Assembly (NCBI GenBank): GCA_016787265.1
Contig: JAEUVF010000013.1
Span: 558,001 to 622,000 of the forward strand
Length of the DNA stretch: 64,000 nucleotides
Reading direction: 5' to 3'
Source of the DNA: Flavipsychrobacter sp.
GTDB lineage: Bacteria > Bacteroidota > Bacteroidia > Chitinophagales > Chitinophagaceae
Shown here piece by piece: positions 52,187 to 61,703 of the stretch. How positions within the stretch are numbered: the first letter of the stretch is position 1; each line of letters begins with the position of its first letter. Made by a program: the position numbers and the translations under genes. Under the pieces are notes generated by a model. The model had not been told where the DNA came from, did not search any database, and saw only the letters and a list, made by a program, of their open reading frames with translations.

Positions 52187-53896
52187 ATGAATCAGGATAA
52201 ATCCAAACTCAGTGAAGTTGAACATATAAAGGAAAGAAGCCGCTTTCTGGAAGGTACCATTCAGGACAGCCTGAAAGATGAGGTTACCGGTAACCTGTAT
52301 GCGCAGGACCAGCAGCTCATCAAGTTTCATGGCAGTTATGTACAGAGTGATCGCGAACTTGATAAAGAAAGAAAAGCACAAAAACTGGAACCTCTTTATT
52401 CCTTCATGATCCGGGTGCGTGTACCTGGTGGTGTGGCGAGTCCGGCTCAGTGGATTACCATGGATGACCTGGCTGATAAATACGGGATGCCTACCCTGAA
52501 ACTCACTACCCGTCAGGCTTTTGAGCTACATGGCATTCTGAAACACAACCTGAAGCCGACCATTAAAGAAATCAATGAATCGCTGATGAATTCCATCGCA
52601 GCCTGTGGTGATGTGAATCGTAATGTGATGTGTACGGTAAATCCTTACACCTCTAATATTCATGATGCAGTTCAACAGGTAGCCTTAGCCGTTAATGATC
52701 ATCTTACTCCAAAAACAAAAGCCTATTATAAGATTTGGGTAAATGATGAACAGGTAGCCGGTCCGGTTGAGGATATCACCGAAGAGCCCATTTATGGGAA
52801 AACCTACCTGCCCCGTAAGTTTAAAATCACTTTTGCCATACCGCCCTATAATGATACGGATGTGTATGCACATGATATCGGGCTGATTGCAATTGAAGAA
52901 AAAGGCCAGCTGGCAGGATTTAATTTCACGATTGGCGGTGGTATGGGTATGACTTTCGGTGATGAAAATACCTATCCGCGTATCGGCGATTTAATAGGAT
53001 ATGCACCGACAGAAAAAGTAGTTGATGTATGTGAGAAATTACTGACGATTCAACGCGATTATGGTAACCGGGAGAACAGAAAACTAAGCCGCTTTAAATA
53101 TACCATCGAGAGAGAAGGACTTGACTTTGTAAAAGCGGAATTGAATAAGCGGCTCGGATATGATCTTGAACCTGCCAAACCCTATGTTTTCACCACCAAT
53201 GGAGACAGTTTTGGCTGGGTGAAAGGGGCCAATGGAAAATGGTTCAATACCTTATACATCGAAGGAGGAAGGGTAAAAGACAATGAACAGTTTCAGCTGA
53301 GAAAAGGACTTCGGGCCATTGCTGAAATGCTGGAAGGCGGCGACTTTAGAATCACCGGAAATCAGAATGTTGTCATAGGAAATGTTGCTGAAGAACTGAA
53401 ACCTAAAGTTGAGGCCCTGCTCGAACAATACGGATTGGCAGCACACCAGGAAGTGACACCCCTGCACCAGCACGCCATCGCCTGCGTTGCCCTGAATCTA
53501 TGTCCGCTTGCCAATGCAGAAGGTGAACGTTACCTGCCCAGCCTGATCACAAAAATTCATACGATACTGGAGAAATACGGCATTCCTGAACAACCGATCA
53601 CTATTCGTATGACTGGTTGTCCGAATGGATGTGGTCGCCCTTACCTGGGAGAAATCGGATTTGTTGGCAGAGCCCCCGGTAAATACAACCTGTATTTAGG
53701 TGCAGCGTTTAATGGTGACCGTATGAATGTATTGCATAAGGAAGCCCTCAGTGAAGAAGAGATCCTGGCTGAACTGGATCCGCTGATTGCACAGTATGCT
53801 GCAGAACGTACCCCCAATGAACATTTTGGAGATTTCCTGGTGAGAAAGGAAATCATAAAACACCAATATTCCAAAGCTGATTTTCATCTCTTTTAA
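52187..53896 (+). CDS. cysI: Sulfite reductase [NADPH] hemoprotein beta-component
   Basis: 569 residues. It reduces sulfite to sulfide with siroheme and a 4Fe-4S cluster. The cluster ligands are IACVALNLCPLANAEGER (Cys ~433 and ~439, C-x5-C) and MTGCPNGCGRPYLGEI (Cys ~478 and ~482, C-x3-C), in E. coli CysI order. The repeated nitrite/sulfite reductase ferredoxin-like halves are both present. It forms the active enzyme with CysJ. The start follows the 7-bp tandem repeat. Confidence 0.96.
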   Translation: MNQDKSKLSEVEHIKERSRFLEGTIQDSLKDEVTGNLYAQDQQLIKFHGSYVQSDRELDKERKAQKLEPLYSFMIRVRVPGGVASPAQWITMDDLADKYGMPTLKLTTRQAFELHGILKHNLKPTIKEINESLMNSIAACGDVNRNVMCTVNPYTSNIHDAVQQVALAVNDHLTPKTKAYYKIWVNDEQVAGPVEDITEEPIYGKTYLPRKFKITFAIPPYNDTDVYAHDIGLIAIEEKGQLAGFNFTIGGGMGMTFGDENTYPRIGDLIGYAPTEKVVDVCEKLLTIQRDYGNRENRKLSRFKYTIEREGLDFVKAELNKRLGYDLEPAKPYVFTTNGDSFGWVKGANGKWFNTLYIEGGRVKDNEQFQLRKGLRAIAEMLEGGDFRITGNQNVVIGNVAEELKPKVEALLEQYGLAAHQEVTPLHQHAIACVALNLCPLANAEGERYLPSLITKIHTILEKYGIPEQPITIRMTGCPNGCGRPYLGEIGFVGRAPGKYNLYLGAAFNGDRMNVLHKEALSEEEILAELDPLIAQYAAERTPNEHFGDFLVRKEIIKHQYSKADFHLF

Positions 53897-53897
53897 T

Positions 53898-54695
53898 ATG
53901 AAATCCTTAAAACCACAAACCGGAAAAGTCTATATCACGGGCGCTGGCCCGGGTGATAGTCAACTGCTCACCCTCCGTGCAAAAGCGGTAATTGAGCTGG
54001 CAGATACCATTCTGTATGACAACCTGGTAAACCAGGAAATTCTGGATTGGGCAAAACCCGGCGTGGAAAAAGTTTTTGTAGGTAAACTTCCTTACTGTTC
54101 CGTAATCACCCAGGAAACCATTAACCAGTGGATGGTGGACAAGGCACTGGAAGGTAAACAGGTGGTTCGTTTAAAGGGAGGAGATCCCATGATCTTCGGC
54201 AGGGGTGCTGAAGAAGCAGCCTTTCTGAAAGAAAATGGTGTCGAATTTGAAATTGTGCCGGGAGTAACCAGTGCATTGGCTGCCGGAGCGTATAGTGGAA
54301 TTCCAATGACACACCGGGATGCCTCCCAGATGGTTCTTTTCGTAACGGGACATACCAAAAAAGGTAAAAAAACCGGGTTGAATTTCGACTGGCCTATGCT
54401 GGCTGCATTTGAAGGAACGATTGTTTTTTATATGGGGGTTAAAAATATTGGCGAAATTGCCAGCCACCTGGTAAATGCCGGGAAACCGGTTGAAACATTG
54501 GTAGCCGTTGTTGAAAATGGAAGTCTCCCTCAACAAAAAGTAGTAACCGGAACACTTACTACCATAGGTCAGGAAGTGGAACGTTCCGGCATCGGAACAC
54601 CGGCTCTCATCATTGTGGGTAAGGTAGTAAAATATCACCAGCAGATCAATTGGTTTGCCGGCATACAGGAACAATATCATCAAAGAATTGCTTAA
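53898..54695 (+). CDS. cobA: Uroporphyrinogen-III C-methyltransferase (SUMT)
   Basis: 265 residues, one tetrapyrrole methylase domain. GKVYITGAGPGDSQLLTLRA is the first SAM-binding loop, RLKGGDPMIFGRG the substrate loop and EIVPGVTSALAAGAYSGIP the third. It adds methyl groups to C2 and C7 of uroporphyrinogen III to make precorrin-2, the start of siroheme. In E. coli this activity is the C-terminal half of CysG; here it is separate and the other half is in the fusion gene at 58905. It begins one base after the cysI stop. Confidence 0.94.
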   Translation: MKSLKPQTGKVYITGAGPGDSQLLTLRAKAVIELADTILYDNLVNQEILDWAKPGVEKVFVGKLPYCSVITQETINQWMVDKALEGKQVVRLKGGDPMIFGRGAEEAAFLKENGVEFEIVPGVTSALAAGAYSGIPMTHRDASQMVLFVTGHTKKGKKTGLNFDWPMLAAFEGTIVFYMGVKNIGEIASHLVNAGKPVETLVAVVENGSLPQQKVVTGTLTTIGQEVERSGIGTPALIIVGKVVKYHQQINWFAGIQEQYHQRIA

Positions 54696-54707
54696 AAACA
54701 AAAGCGA

Positions 54708-55520
54708 ATGAGTTTACAACAGGGATATATCCTGAGTGCTTCGGTACCACAGAAAAAAAGAGTGATAGAGTTTTCACTCGATCTTTTCGAATACCTGTTT
54801 CCGGTAGTTGAAAACGAAAAGAATTACGAAAACAAACACAAGCGGAAAGCGGATAGCCTCAGAAACAGTCTGCTGGAAATTCTCTATGCCTTTAGTGAAG
54901 CTTATCAGCTGGATGAAGAAAAAATTGCCACGGCATTTTTTGAAGAACTGGAAGCATGTAAGACCTGCCTGCTCGAAGATGCCACCGCCATGCTGCAGTT
55001 TGACCCGGCCGCCAAATCCATTGAAGAAGTAGTGATTACCTATCCCGGTTTCCAGGCAATTGCTGCCTACCGGGTTGCGAATATTTTGTATCGGCTGCAG
55101 GTTCCCCTGATTCCAAGAATCATCAGTGAACATGCTCATTCTACAACCGGTATTGACATTCACCCCGGCGCCACCATTGGTGTACCCTTCATGATTGACC
55201 ACGGCACCGGTGTGGTGATTGGAGAAACCACCGTGATCGGTAAAAATGTAAAAGTTTACCAGGGGGTAACTTTTGGTGCACTGGCAGTGAAAAAAGAAGA
55301 AGCAGAAACCAAACGTCACCCAACCATTGAAGATTACGTAATCGTATATGCGAACAGCACGATCCTCGGTGGTAAAACGGTAATTGGTCGCGATAGCATC
55401 ATTGGAGGTAACTGTTTCATAGTGGAATCGGTTCCAGCCATGAGCATCGTCTACCACCAGCCGATCATTACTGTTAAGAATAAAAAAGATTTTACAGAAC
55501 CATTAAACTGGGTTATATAA
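54708..55520 (+). CDS. cysE: Serine O-acetyltransferase
   Basis: 270 residues. It makes O-acetylserine, the carbon donor for cysteine. The N-terminal helical part (~1-130) is followed by a left-handed hexapeptide-repeat domain: GIDIHPGATIGVPFMIDHGT (catalytic His/Asp), then VVIGETTVIGKNVKVYQGVT, then ILGGKTVIGRDSIIGGNCF. This is the SAT fold of the larger EpsC-like type. It sits between SUMT and cysK. Confidence 0.92.
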   Translation: MSLQQGYILSASVPQKKRVIEFSLDLFEYLFPVVENEKNYENKHKRKADSLRNSLLEILYAFSEAYQLDEEKIATAFFEELEACKTCLLEDATAMLQFDPAAKSIEEVVITYPGFQAIAAYRVANILYRLQVPLIPRIISEHAHSTTGIDIHPGATIGVPFMIDHGTGVVIGETTVIGKNVKVYQGVTFGALAVKKEEAETKRHPTIEDYVIVYANSTILGGKTVIGRDSIIGGNCFIVESVPAMSIVYHQPIITVKNKKDFTEPLNWVI

Positions 55521-55547
55521 TTTATCCTTCACCTCAAATCAGAAACC

Positions 55548-56459
55548 ATGATTGCACAAAACATCCTTGAAACAATCGGCAATACGCCGCATGTAAAATT
55601 GAACCGCCTTTTTGGTTCGGACCATTCCGTATACATCAAACTGGAAAGAGCCAATCCGGGTGCCAGCATCAAAGACCGTATTGCGCTGGCGATGGTGGAA
55701 GACGCCGAAAAGAAAGGCCTGTTGCACAAGGATAGTGTAATCATTGAACCAACTTCTGGTAACACCGGCATAGGTCTTGCCATGGTTGCAGCCGTGAAAG
55801 GGTATAAACTCATCCTGGTGATGCCGGAAAGCATGAGCATTGAAAGACGCCGCCTCATGAGTTTGTATGGTGCCAGTTTTGAACTGACTCCCCGCGAAAA
55901 AGGTATGAAGGGCGCTATTGAAAAAGCAAAAGAACTGGTAGCCGCCACTTCCCATGGATGGATGCCCCAGCAATTTGATAATCCTGCCAACACGGAAGTA
56001 CACCGCCGTACTACGGCCCAGGAAATCATAAACGATTTTCCGAACGGTCTGGATTACCTGATAACAGGTGTTGGTACCGGCGGCCATATAACCGGTTGCG
56101 CAGAAATTCTGAAAGCAAAATTCCCGAACCTGAAAGTGTTCGCTGTTGAACCGGAATTATCTCCTGTATTAAGTGGCGGTTCTCCTGCTCCACACCCAAT
56201 CCAGGGTATTGGTGCCGGCTTTGTTCCGGGCATTTACAATGTAGCAGTTATTGATGGCGTGATCGGCGTTTCCAAAGACGATGCATTTGCCTACGCACAA
56301 CGTGCCGCAAAAGAAGAAGGTATTTTTATGGGAATCTCATCCGGCGCATCACTGGCAGCCGTTGCCAAAAAACTGGCAGAAATCCCGGCAGGCAGCACCG
56401 TTCTTACATTCAACTACGACACCGGAGAACGTTATTTATCAATCGAAGGACTTTATTGA
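55548..56459 (+). CDS. cysK: Cysteine synthase
   Basis: 303-residue PLP enzyme that joins O-acetylserine and sulfide to cysteine. The PLP lysine is in [11 protein letters not shown] (Lys 42). [12 protein letters not shown] (~68) is the acetylserine-binding loop and [10 protein letters not shown] (~176) the phosphate-binding loop. CysK versus CysM cannot be settled by eye; the loop and length fit CysK. It runs into the APS reductase gene with 7 bases between stop and start. Confidence 0.93.
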   Translation: MIAQNILETIGNTPHVKLNRLFGSDHSVYIKLERANPGASIKDRIALAMVEDAEKKGLLHKDSVIIEPTSGNTGIGLAMVAAVKGYKLILVMPESMSIERRRLMSLYGASFELTPREKGMKGAIEKAKELVAATSHGWMPQQFDNPANTEVHRRTTAQEIINDFPNGLDYLITGVGTGGHITGCAEILKAKFPNLKVFAVEPELSPVLSGGSPAPHPIQGIGAGFVPGIYNVAVIDGVIGVSKDDAFAYAQRAAKEEGIFMGISSGASLAAVAKKLAEIPAGSTVLTFNYDTGERYLSIEGLY

Positions 56460-56466
56460 GCAACAC

Positions 56467-57177
56467 ATGGATCTACAGCAAATAAATAAACAACTGACTT
56501 CCCTCAGCGCAGCAGAACGGTTGAAATGGATGAGTGAACAGTTCCCGGAGGGAATGGTATTCTCAACTTCCCTGGGTCAGGAAGACCAGGTGATTACCCA
56601 TCTGATCGCCCGGCAGGCTCTCCCTATTCAATTGTTTACACTGGATACCGGCAGGCTCTTCCAGGAAACCTATGACCTGCTGGATAAAACCATCGCGCGT
56701 TATAAACTGCGCATCCAGGCATTCTTTCCACAGGCTGCTGCTGTAGAGCAATTGCTTACGGAAAAAGGTCCGAACAGTTTTTATGAATCGGTTGAGAACA
56801 GAAAAGAATGCTGTTATATCCGCAAAGTTGAACCATTGAACCGCGCACTCAGGGGTGCCAGGGTTTGGGTAACCGGTTTACGTGCCGACCAAAGTGAAAA
56901 CCGGGCAGGTCTGCCTTTTGCAGAATGGGACGAGGCACACCAGTTAATAAAACTACACCCCTTGCTGGATTGGTCGTATGAACAATTGCTGGACCATCTA
57001 AAACAGGAAAATATTCCTTACAACACTCTGCACGATAAAGGATTTCTGAGCATCGGTTGTGCCCCCTGTACCAGGGCGGTAGAACCGGGTGAAGATATCC
57101 GCGCCGGCAGATGGTGGTGGGAAGCTTCCAAAAAGGAATGTGGATTGCACCAGGAAACCAGTATTAAATTGAATTAA
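56467..57177 (+). CDS. cysH: Adenylyl-sulfate (APS) reductase, 4Fe-4S type
   Basis: The start at 56467 (MDLQQINKQLTSL) gives 236 residues; the frame is open 62 codons upstream, but that overlaps cysK. VFSTSLGQEDQVITHLI is the nucleotide-binding PAPS/APS loop. The pairs CC at 115-116 and CAPC at 198-201 are the four cluster ligands found in APS reductases and lacking in E. coli-type PAPS reductase. KKECGLH at ~223-227 holds the catalytic Cys. Together with the absence of an APS kinase here this points to APS, not PAPS, as the substrate. Confidence 0.92.
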   Translation: MDLQQINKQLTSLSAAERLKWMSEQFPEGMVFSTSLGQEDQVITHLIARQALPIQLFTLDTGRLFQETYDLLDKTIARYKLRIQAFFPQAAAVEQLLTEKGPNSFYESVENRKECCYIRKVEPLNRALRGARVWVTGLRADQSENRAGLPFAEWDEAHQLIKLHPLLDWSYEQLLDHLKQENIPYNTLHDKGFLSIGCAPCTRAVEPGEDIRAGRWWWEASKKECGLHQETSIKLN

Positions 57178-57200
57178 ACAGAAAGAAAAGCAGAACAACT

Positions 57201-58112
57201 ATGTCAGCCAACAGTATTATACCCGCCTTTCCGAGAATGTTAGAGGACGAGAGTATTTATATCATGCGGGAAGTAGCTGCCCAGTTTGAAAGACCGGCAT
57301 TGTTATTCAGTGGAGGAAAGGATTCCATTACCCTGGTTCGCCTCGCACAGAAAGCATTCTGGCCAGGGAAAATACCATTTCCGCTGTTGCATGTGGATAC
57401 AGGGCACAATTTTCCGGAGACGATTGAATTCCGCGACTGGCTGGTTCGTGAAACAGGTGCCGAGCTCATTGTTCGGTATGTGCAGGACAGCATTAATGCT
57501 GGAAAAGTAAAGGAAGAAACTGGCAAGTATGCCAGCCGCAATGTGCTGCAAACAGTTACCCTTCTTGATGCCATCGAAGAATTCAAATTTGATGCCTGCA
57601 TTGGTGGTGCCAGAAGAGACGAAGAGAAAGCACGTGCCAAGGAACGCATCTTCTCCGTACGTGATGATTTCGGTCAGTGGGATCCCAAAAAGCAACGCCC
57701 GGAATTATTTGAAATGCTGAATGGCAAAATAAATATCGGAGAGAATGTTCGGGTATTCCCCATCTCTAACTGGACCGAGCTCGATGTCTGGACCTATATA
57801 AAGGAAGAAAACATGGCAATCCCATCCATCTACTACACGCACAAGCGACAGGTAATTGAAAGGGATGGCATGATCTGGCCATATTCAGACTTTTTGAATA
57901 CCAGTGAAGATGAAGTGCCGTTTGAAGAAATCGTTCGATTCAGAACCGTAGGCGATATGACCTGTACTGCAGCTGTTGCATCTACTGCAAATGAAATCGA
58001 TGATATCATCCGTGAAATTCTCTCAGCGAAAATCTCTGAGCGTGGCGCCCGTATGGATGATAAAAGAAGTGAAGCTGCTATGGAACAAAGAAAAAAAGAA
58101 GGTTATTTCTAA
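57201..58112 (+). CDS. cysD: Sulfate adenylyltransferase subunit 2
   Basis: 303 residues of the PP-loop (adenylyltransferase alpha-hydrolase) family. LLFSGGKDSITLVRLAQKAF is the P-loop, and LLHVDTGHNFPETIEFRDWL and GGARRDEEKARAKERIFSVR are the CysD motifs. It forms ATP sulfurylase with CysN, making APS from sulfate and ATP. CysD usually lies directly before CysN; here two genes separate them. Confidence 0.95.
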   Translation: MSANSIIPAFPRMLEDESIYIMREVAAQFERPALLFSGGKDSITLVRLAQKAFWPGKIPFPLLHVDTGHNFPETIEFRDWLVRETGAELIVRYVQDSINAGKVKEETGKYASRNVLQTVTLLDAIEEFKFDACIGGARRDEEKARAKERIFSVRDDFGQWDPKKQRPELFEMLNGKINIGENVRVFPISNWTELDVWTYIKEENMAIPSIYYTHKRQVIERDGMIWPYSDFLNTSEDEVPFEEIVRFRTVGDMTCTAAVASTANEIDDIIREILSAKISERGARMDDKRSEAAMEQRKKEGYF

Positions 58113-58131
58113 GCAGGCGAAGCCAAGAAAT

Positions 58132-58908
58132 ATGCTTTCTTTCACCCAAAAACTAGTAACCCTGGCCTCTATAATTTACATATTGTCCCCCTCGGTGAGC
58201 TTAGCCCAAACTAGTGGCTTGCATGACCACAATTCCATTGGATGGTATCAGCTCAATACTACTACCAATCTTGGAAAGCGATGGGGCTTGCATTTGGATT
58301 ATAACCAGCGTTACGCACCTTTTTCAGGCTCGCTCTTTCAGCGTTTGATCAGACCCGGTGTCAATTACAAACCCAATAACAAATGGCATTTCAGAGCCGG
58401 TTATGTATGGGTTGAAAACCGGCCATATGGAGATTTCCCTTTCAATACAGAAGGGCTGTTCACCAATGAACACAGAATCTACCAGATGGCCGCCTACCGT
58501 CACCAGCTGAGCCGGTTAGACATCCGCCACCGGGTAATGACAGAACAGCGCTGGCTGGAAAGGACCAACAGTTATCAGTATGCGAACAGGGTTCGTTATC
58601 AGGTAAAGACCCAGGTACCTATTATCTGGAAAAGCGGGCAGGCCAGCTTTCCATACCTGCAGGCATATGATGAAATCATGGTGGCATTTGGCAAAAACGT
58701 GCCAACCAACCGGTATGATCAGAACCGCGCCGGTATCCTGGCAGGATATCATTTTTCAAAAAACTGCCAATTGGAAGCAGGTGTGATTTATATCCACCAG
58801 CAGTTACAGCGCAAACAAAACAATCAATCGATTTTTCTTCATAATACCTGCTTACAGGCGAACCTGTATGTTCAGGTAAACAGTTATAAAAAAGCAAAAG
58901 GAAAATGA
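58132..58908 (+). CDS. DUF2490-family secreted or outer-membrane protein in the sulfur operon
   Basis: The start at 58132 (MLSFTQKLVTLASIIYILS) gives a signal peptide and 258 residues; the upstream open frame overlaps cysD and is not used. The mature part has W-Y/W-G-L-pairs typical of DUF2490 (SIGWYQLNTTTNLGKRWGLH, LDYNQRYAPFSGSLFQRLI). A beta-barrel is likely. The family has no assigned role. Lodged between cysD and the TSUP fusion and overlapping the latter by 4 bases, it is probably co-expressed with sulfate reduction, perhaps as an entry path for sulfur compounds (inference). Confidence 0.8.
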   Translation: MLSFTQKLVTLASIIYILSPSVSLAQTSGLHDHNSIGWYQLNTTTNLGKRWGLHLDYNQRYAPFSGSLFQRLIRPGVNYKPNNKWHFRAGYVWVENRPYGDFPFNTEGLFTNEHRIYQMAAYRHQLSRLDIRHRVMTEQRWLERTNSYQYANRVRYQVKTQVPIIWKSGQASFPYLQAYDEIMVAFGKNVPTNRYDQNRAGILAGYHFSKNCQLEAGVIYIHQQLQRKQNNQSIFLHNTCLQANLYVQVNSYKKAKGK

Positions 58909-60392
58909 CACCCACAGCAGTCAATAATTTATACCCAGTCTTTCTTAAACTCGACCAGCTTCAGGTGCTGGTTGTGGGAGGCGGTTATGTGGGTGAGGAA
59001 AAGCTCAATTCACTGCTGAAATCTTCTCCCAATGCCAGCATTAAACTGGTGGGAAGAGAGATCAGTCCGGCTATTAAAGCATTACAAAGCAGCTTCGAAA
59101 AACTGCAACTTGTTGAAAAGCTGTTTGAGCCATCTGATCTCGATGGACAAGACCTGGTAATTGCTGCTACCAATGACAAAATCCTGAATGCGGCAGTAAA
59201 AGAAGCGGCAGCAGCAAAAGGTATTCTGGCCAATATCGCAGACACACCAGATCTCTGTGATTTTTACCTGGGCAGCATAGTTAATAAGGGAGACCTGAAA
59301 ATTGCTATCAGCACCAATGGTAAATCACCTACCGTAGCCAAGCGCCTGAAAGAATTGCTGAATGAAGCCATTCCGTCTGAAATGGACCAGGTATTGGATA
59401 ATATGCAGGTGCTTCGGTCCCGAATGAACGGGAATTTTTCCGAGAAGGTAAAACAACTCAATGATATCACCCTGGTACTCGTAGATGATACTCAACCCAG
59501 AAAAATTAACGAAGAAAAAAAATGGAAATCCATTGCAACCAAACTGATCATTCTGTTTGCAGCAATGATTGTTGGACACCTGATCCTGTCCTCCATACCG
59601 CTTCCTCCCTTGCCTGAAATCTGGGCAAGTACCAGAGAATATATCAACCAGAATTTCCTGTATTTCATGCTGGCTGGTTTCCTTGCACAATTGGTGGATG
59701 GCTTACTGGGTATGGGATATGGAGTTACTTCCGCCACCTGTTTAATCACCGCCGGGGTTAACCCTGTTTCGGTTAGTGCCGCCATTCATACCTCAGAAAT
59801 ATTTTCTGCCGGAGTAAGTGGATATAGCCATTATCGCTTTGGGAATGTGAACAAAAAATTATTCAAGCACCTCGTGATTCCTGGAGTGTTGGGTGCCATC
59901 CTGGGAGCTGCCATGCTGGTTTTCCTGGGAGAAACCGCCGGCGATTGGCTGATGCCCATCATCGCGCTTTACGCCATGTTCCTTGGATTTAAAATATTCA
60001 GTCGCGCTTTCCAGCATTCAACTCCAAATAAAAAAATCAAACGAGTTGGCTGGCTTGCCTGGTGTGGTGGTTTTCTTGATTCCTTTGGAGGGGGCGGCTG
60101 GGGACCTATCGTTACCAGTACCCTGATTTCAAAAGGCAAAAGTCCCAGGTACACAATTGGAACAGTAAGTCTGACTGAATTTTTTATAACCTTGGCAAGT
60201 GCAGCAACTTTCTTCTTTACAGCAGGTTTAGGACACTGGCCAGTGGTGGCTGGATTACTGATCGGAGGTGTTATTGCTGCCCCCATTTCTGCGCGGCTCG
60301 CAGGTAAACTACCCGCCAAAACCATGATGATTGGGGTAGGCATTATCGTTATGATCTGGAGTATTCGTTTAATTATAAAATCATTTGTTTAA
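58905..60392 (+). CDS. Siroheme-synthase (precorrin-2 dehydrogenase) / TSUP sulfite-exporter-like fusion
   Basis: 495 residues. The N-terminal ~200 form the Met8/CysG-N fold: VLVVGGGYVGEEKLNSLLKS is the NAD site, with LVIAATNDKILNAAVKE and NIADTPDLCDFYLGSIV following, including the catalytic Asp. It should oxidise precorrin-2 to sirohydrochlorin and insert iron. From residue ~205 on come seven to eight membrane segments of the TauE/SafE (DUF81) type: GMGYGVTSATCLITAGV and CGGFLDSFGGGGWGPI. The fusion unites cofactor making with transport of sulfite or a similar anion in one gene. Such fusions occur in Bacteroidota to my knowledge; the exact substrate is not known. Confidence 0.85.
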   Translation: MTPTAVNNLYPVFLKLDQLQVLVVGGGYVGEEKLNSLLKSSPNASIKLVGREISPAIKALQSSFEKLQLVEKLFEPSDLDGQDLVIAATNDKILNAAVKEAAAAKGILANIADTPDLCDFYLGSIVNKGDLKIAISTNGKSPTVAKRLKELLNEAIPSEMDQVLDNMQVLRSRMNGNFSEKVKQLNDITLVLVDDTQPRKINEEKKWKSIATKLIILFAAMIVGHLILSSIPLPPLPEIWASTREYINQNFLYFMLAGFLAQLVDGLLGMGYGVTSATCLITAGVNPVSVSAAIHTSEIFSAGVSGYSHYRFGNVNKKLFKHLVIPGVLGAILGAAMLVFLGETAGDWLMPIIALYAMFLGFKIFSRAFQHSTPNKKIKRVGWLAWCGGFLDSFGGGGWGPIVTSTLISKGKSPRYTIGTVSLTEFFITLASAATFFFTAGLGHWPVVAGLLIGGVIAAPISARLAGKLPAKTMMIGVGIIVMIWSIRLIIKSFV

Positions 60393-60409
60393 TATTTAAT
60401 GTTTCTTGT

Positions 60410-61657
60410 ATGGATATCGTAAGAATTGCAACAGCGGGTAGTGTGGATGATGGGAAAAGCACCCTGATTGGAAGATTGCTGTATGAAACCAACAGCATCA
60501 CCGCGGATAAACTGGAAGCAATCGAAAGAGCAAGTAAGAGGAGAGGAGTGGACTATACAGATCTTTCTCTTTTAACAGACGGACTCATCGCTGAAAGAGA
60601 ACAAGGTATTACCATTGATGTGGCCCATATTTATTTTTCAACGCCTACGCGTAAATACATCATTGCTGATACGCCGGGCCATTTTGAATATACGCGCAAT
60701 ATGATTACCGGTGCAAGTAATGCACAGGTAGCCATTATCCTGATTGATGCAAGAAATGGCATCGTGGAACAAACCCATCGGCATTTTTATATCACTCAAT
60801 TGTTACGCATTCCCTATGTAGTTGTCTGCGTGAATAAAATGGACCTGGTGAATTATGCCGAAGACCCCTTCAATCAGATTCGCCAGCAGTTTGAAGAACT
60901 CTTTGAAAAAGCAAACTACAAGGAACAACACCTCCAGTTTATTCCGGCTTCTTCCCTGTATGGCGATAATATTTCTACCAGATCCTCTCAACTGGATTGG
61001 TATGATGGTCCTTCCTTACTTGAGTTTATGGAAGGAATCGACTGGCACGCAAGCCAGAACCAGCTTCCTGCCCGTTTCCCGGTTCAATACGTGATTCGTC
61101 CTAAATCAGAGCAATGGCATGATTTCAGGGGATTCGCAGGTAAACTGAGCAGCGGTACACTGTCAAAAGGGGACAAGGTTGTTGCCTTGCCCTCACAACA
61201 GGAATCGGTTATCGATGATATTTACAAATTTGAAGAATCACTCAACCAGGCAGAATCCGGCGACTCCGTTGTGATCACCCTGAAAGATGAAATTGATATT
61301 AGTCGCGGGGATATGCTCGTAAAAAAAGAAGAGCAACCGGCTCCATTGAAAGAAATATCCGCACAGGTCTGCTGGCTGGATCATACGCCGCTTAAAGCAG
61401 GTAAAACTTACCTGTTACAGCATGGCAGCAACCGGGTAAAAGCAAAAATCACCAATCTCTATGCCAGTATCAATGTACTGGATTATAAGACCATTGATGA
61501 TGTGGAAGAAATTGGACTAAATGAAATTGGTTATATCTCCCTGAAAACTGCCAAACCGGTAAATGCGGATACCTATGCCGCTAACAAACGCAATGGCAGT
61601 TTTATCCTGATAGATGAGGGCTCCAACAGCACGGTAGGGGTGGGCTTTATTGGTTAA
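60410..61657 (+). CDS. cysN: Sulfate adenylyltransferase subunit 1 (GTPase)
   Basis: 415 residues of an EF-Tu-like GTPase that powers CysD. The GTP motifs are GSVDDGKSTLIGRLLYETNS (P-loop, ~10), DTPGHFEYTRN and NKMDL. The C-terminal beta-barrel domains follow. No APS-kinase domain is fused to it, in contrast to the NodQ type. It starts 17 bases after the TSUP fusion and is the last gene of the block. Confidence 0.95.
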   Translation: MDIVRIATAGSVDDGKSTLIGRLLYETNSITADKLEAIERASKRRGVDYTDLSLLTDGLIAEREQGITIDVAHIYFSTPTRKYIIADTPGHFEYTRNMITGASNAQVAIILIDARNGIVEQTHRHFYITQLLRIPYVVVCVNKMDLVNYAEDPFNQIRQQFEELFEKANYKEQHLQFIPASSLYGDNISTRSSQLDWYDGPSLLEFMEGIDWHASQNQLPARFPVQYVIRPKSEQWHDFRGFAGKLSSGTLSKGDKVVALPSQQESVIDDIYKFEESLNQAESGDSVVITLKDEIDISRGDMLVKKEEQPAPLKEISAQVCWLDHTPLKAGKTYLLQHGSNRVKAKITNLYASINVLDYKTIDDVEEIGLNEIGYISLKTAKPVNADTYAANKRNGSFILIDEGSNSTVGVGFIG

Positions 61658-61680
61658 CTTATCATTTACCGTTACATTTG
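61650..61680 (+). promoter_or_regulatory. Promoter of ftsE
   Basis: TTG (61650-61652), a 20-base spacer and TACATTTG (61673-61680) match the Bacteroidota consensus, starting at the cysN stop region and 23 bases before the ftsE start at 61704. Confidence 0.5.
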
Positions 61681-61703
61681 CCAGTATCAATCAGGTACCA
61701 GCT

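Noticed and set aside
54774..55457. 227-codon minus-strand frame inside cysE
   Set aside because: Antisense to hexapeptide-repeat coding sequence; no motif.
56281..56466. 62-codon extension of the APS reductase into cysK
   Set aside because: It overlaps the conserved C-terminus of cysK in another frame; the ATG at 56467 fits the family length.
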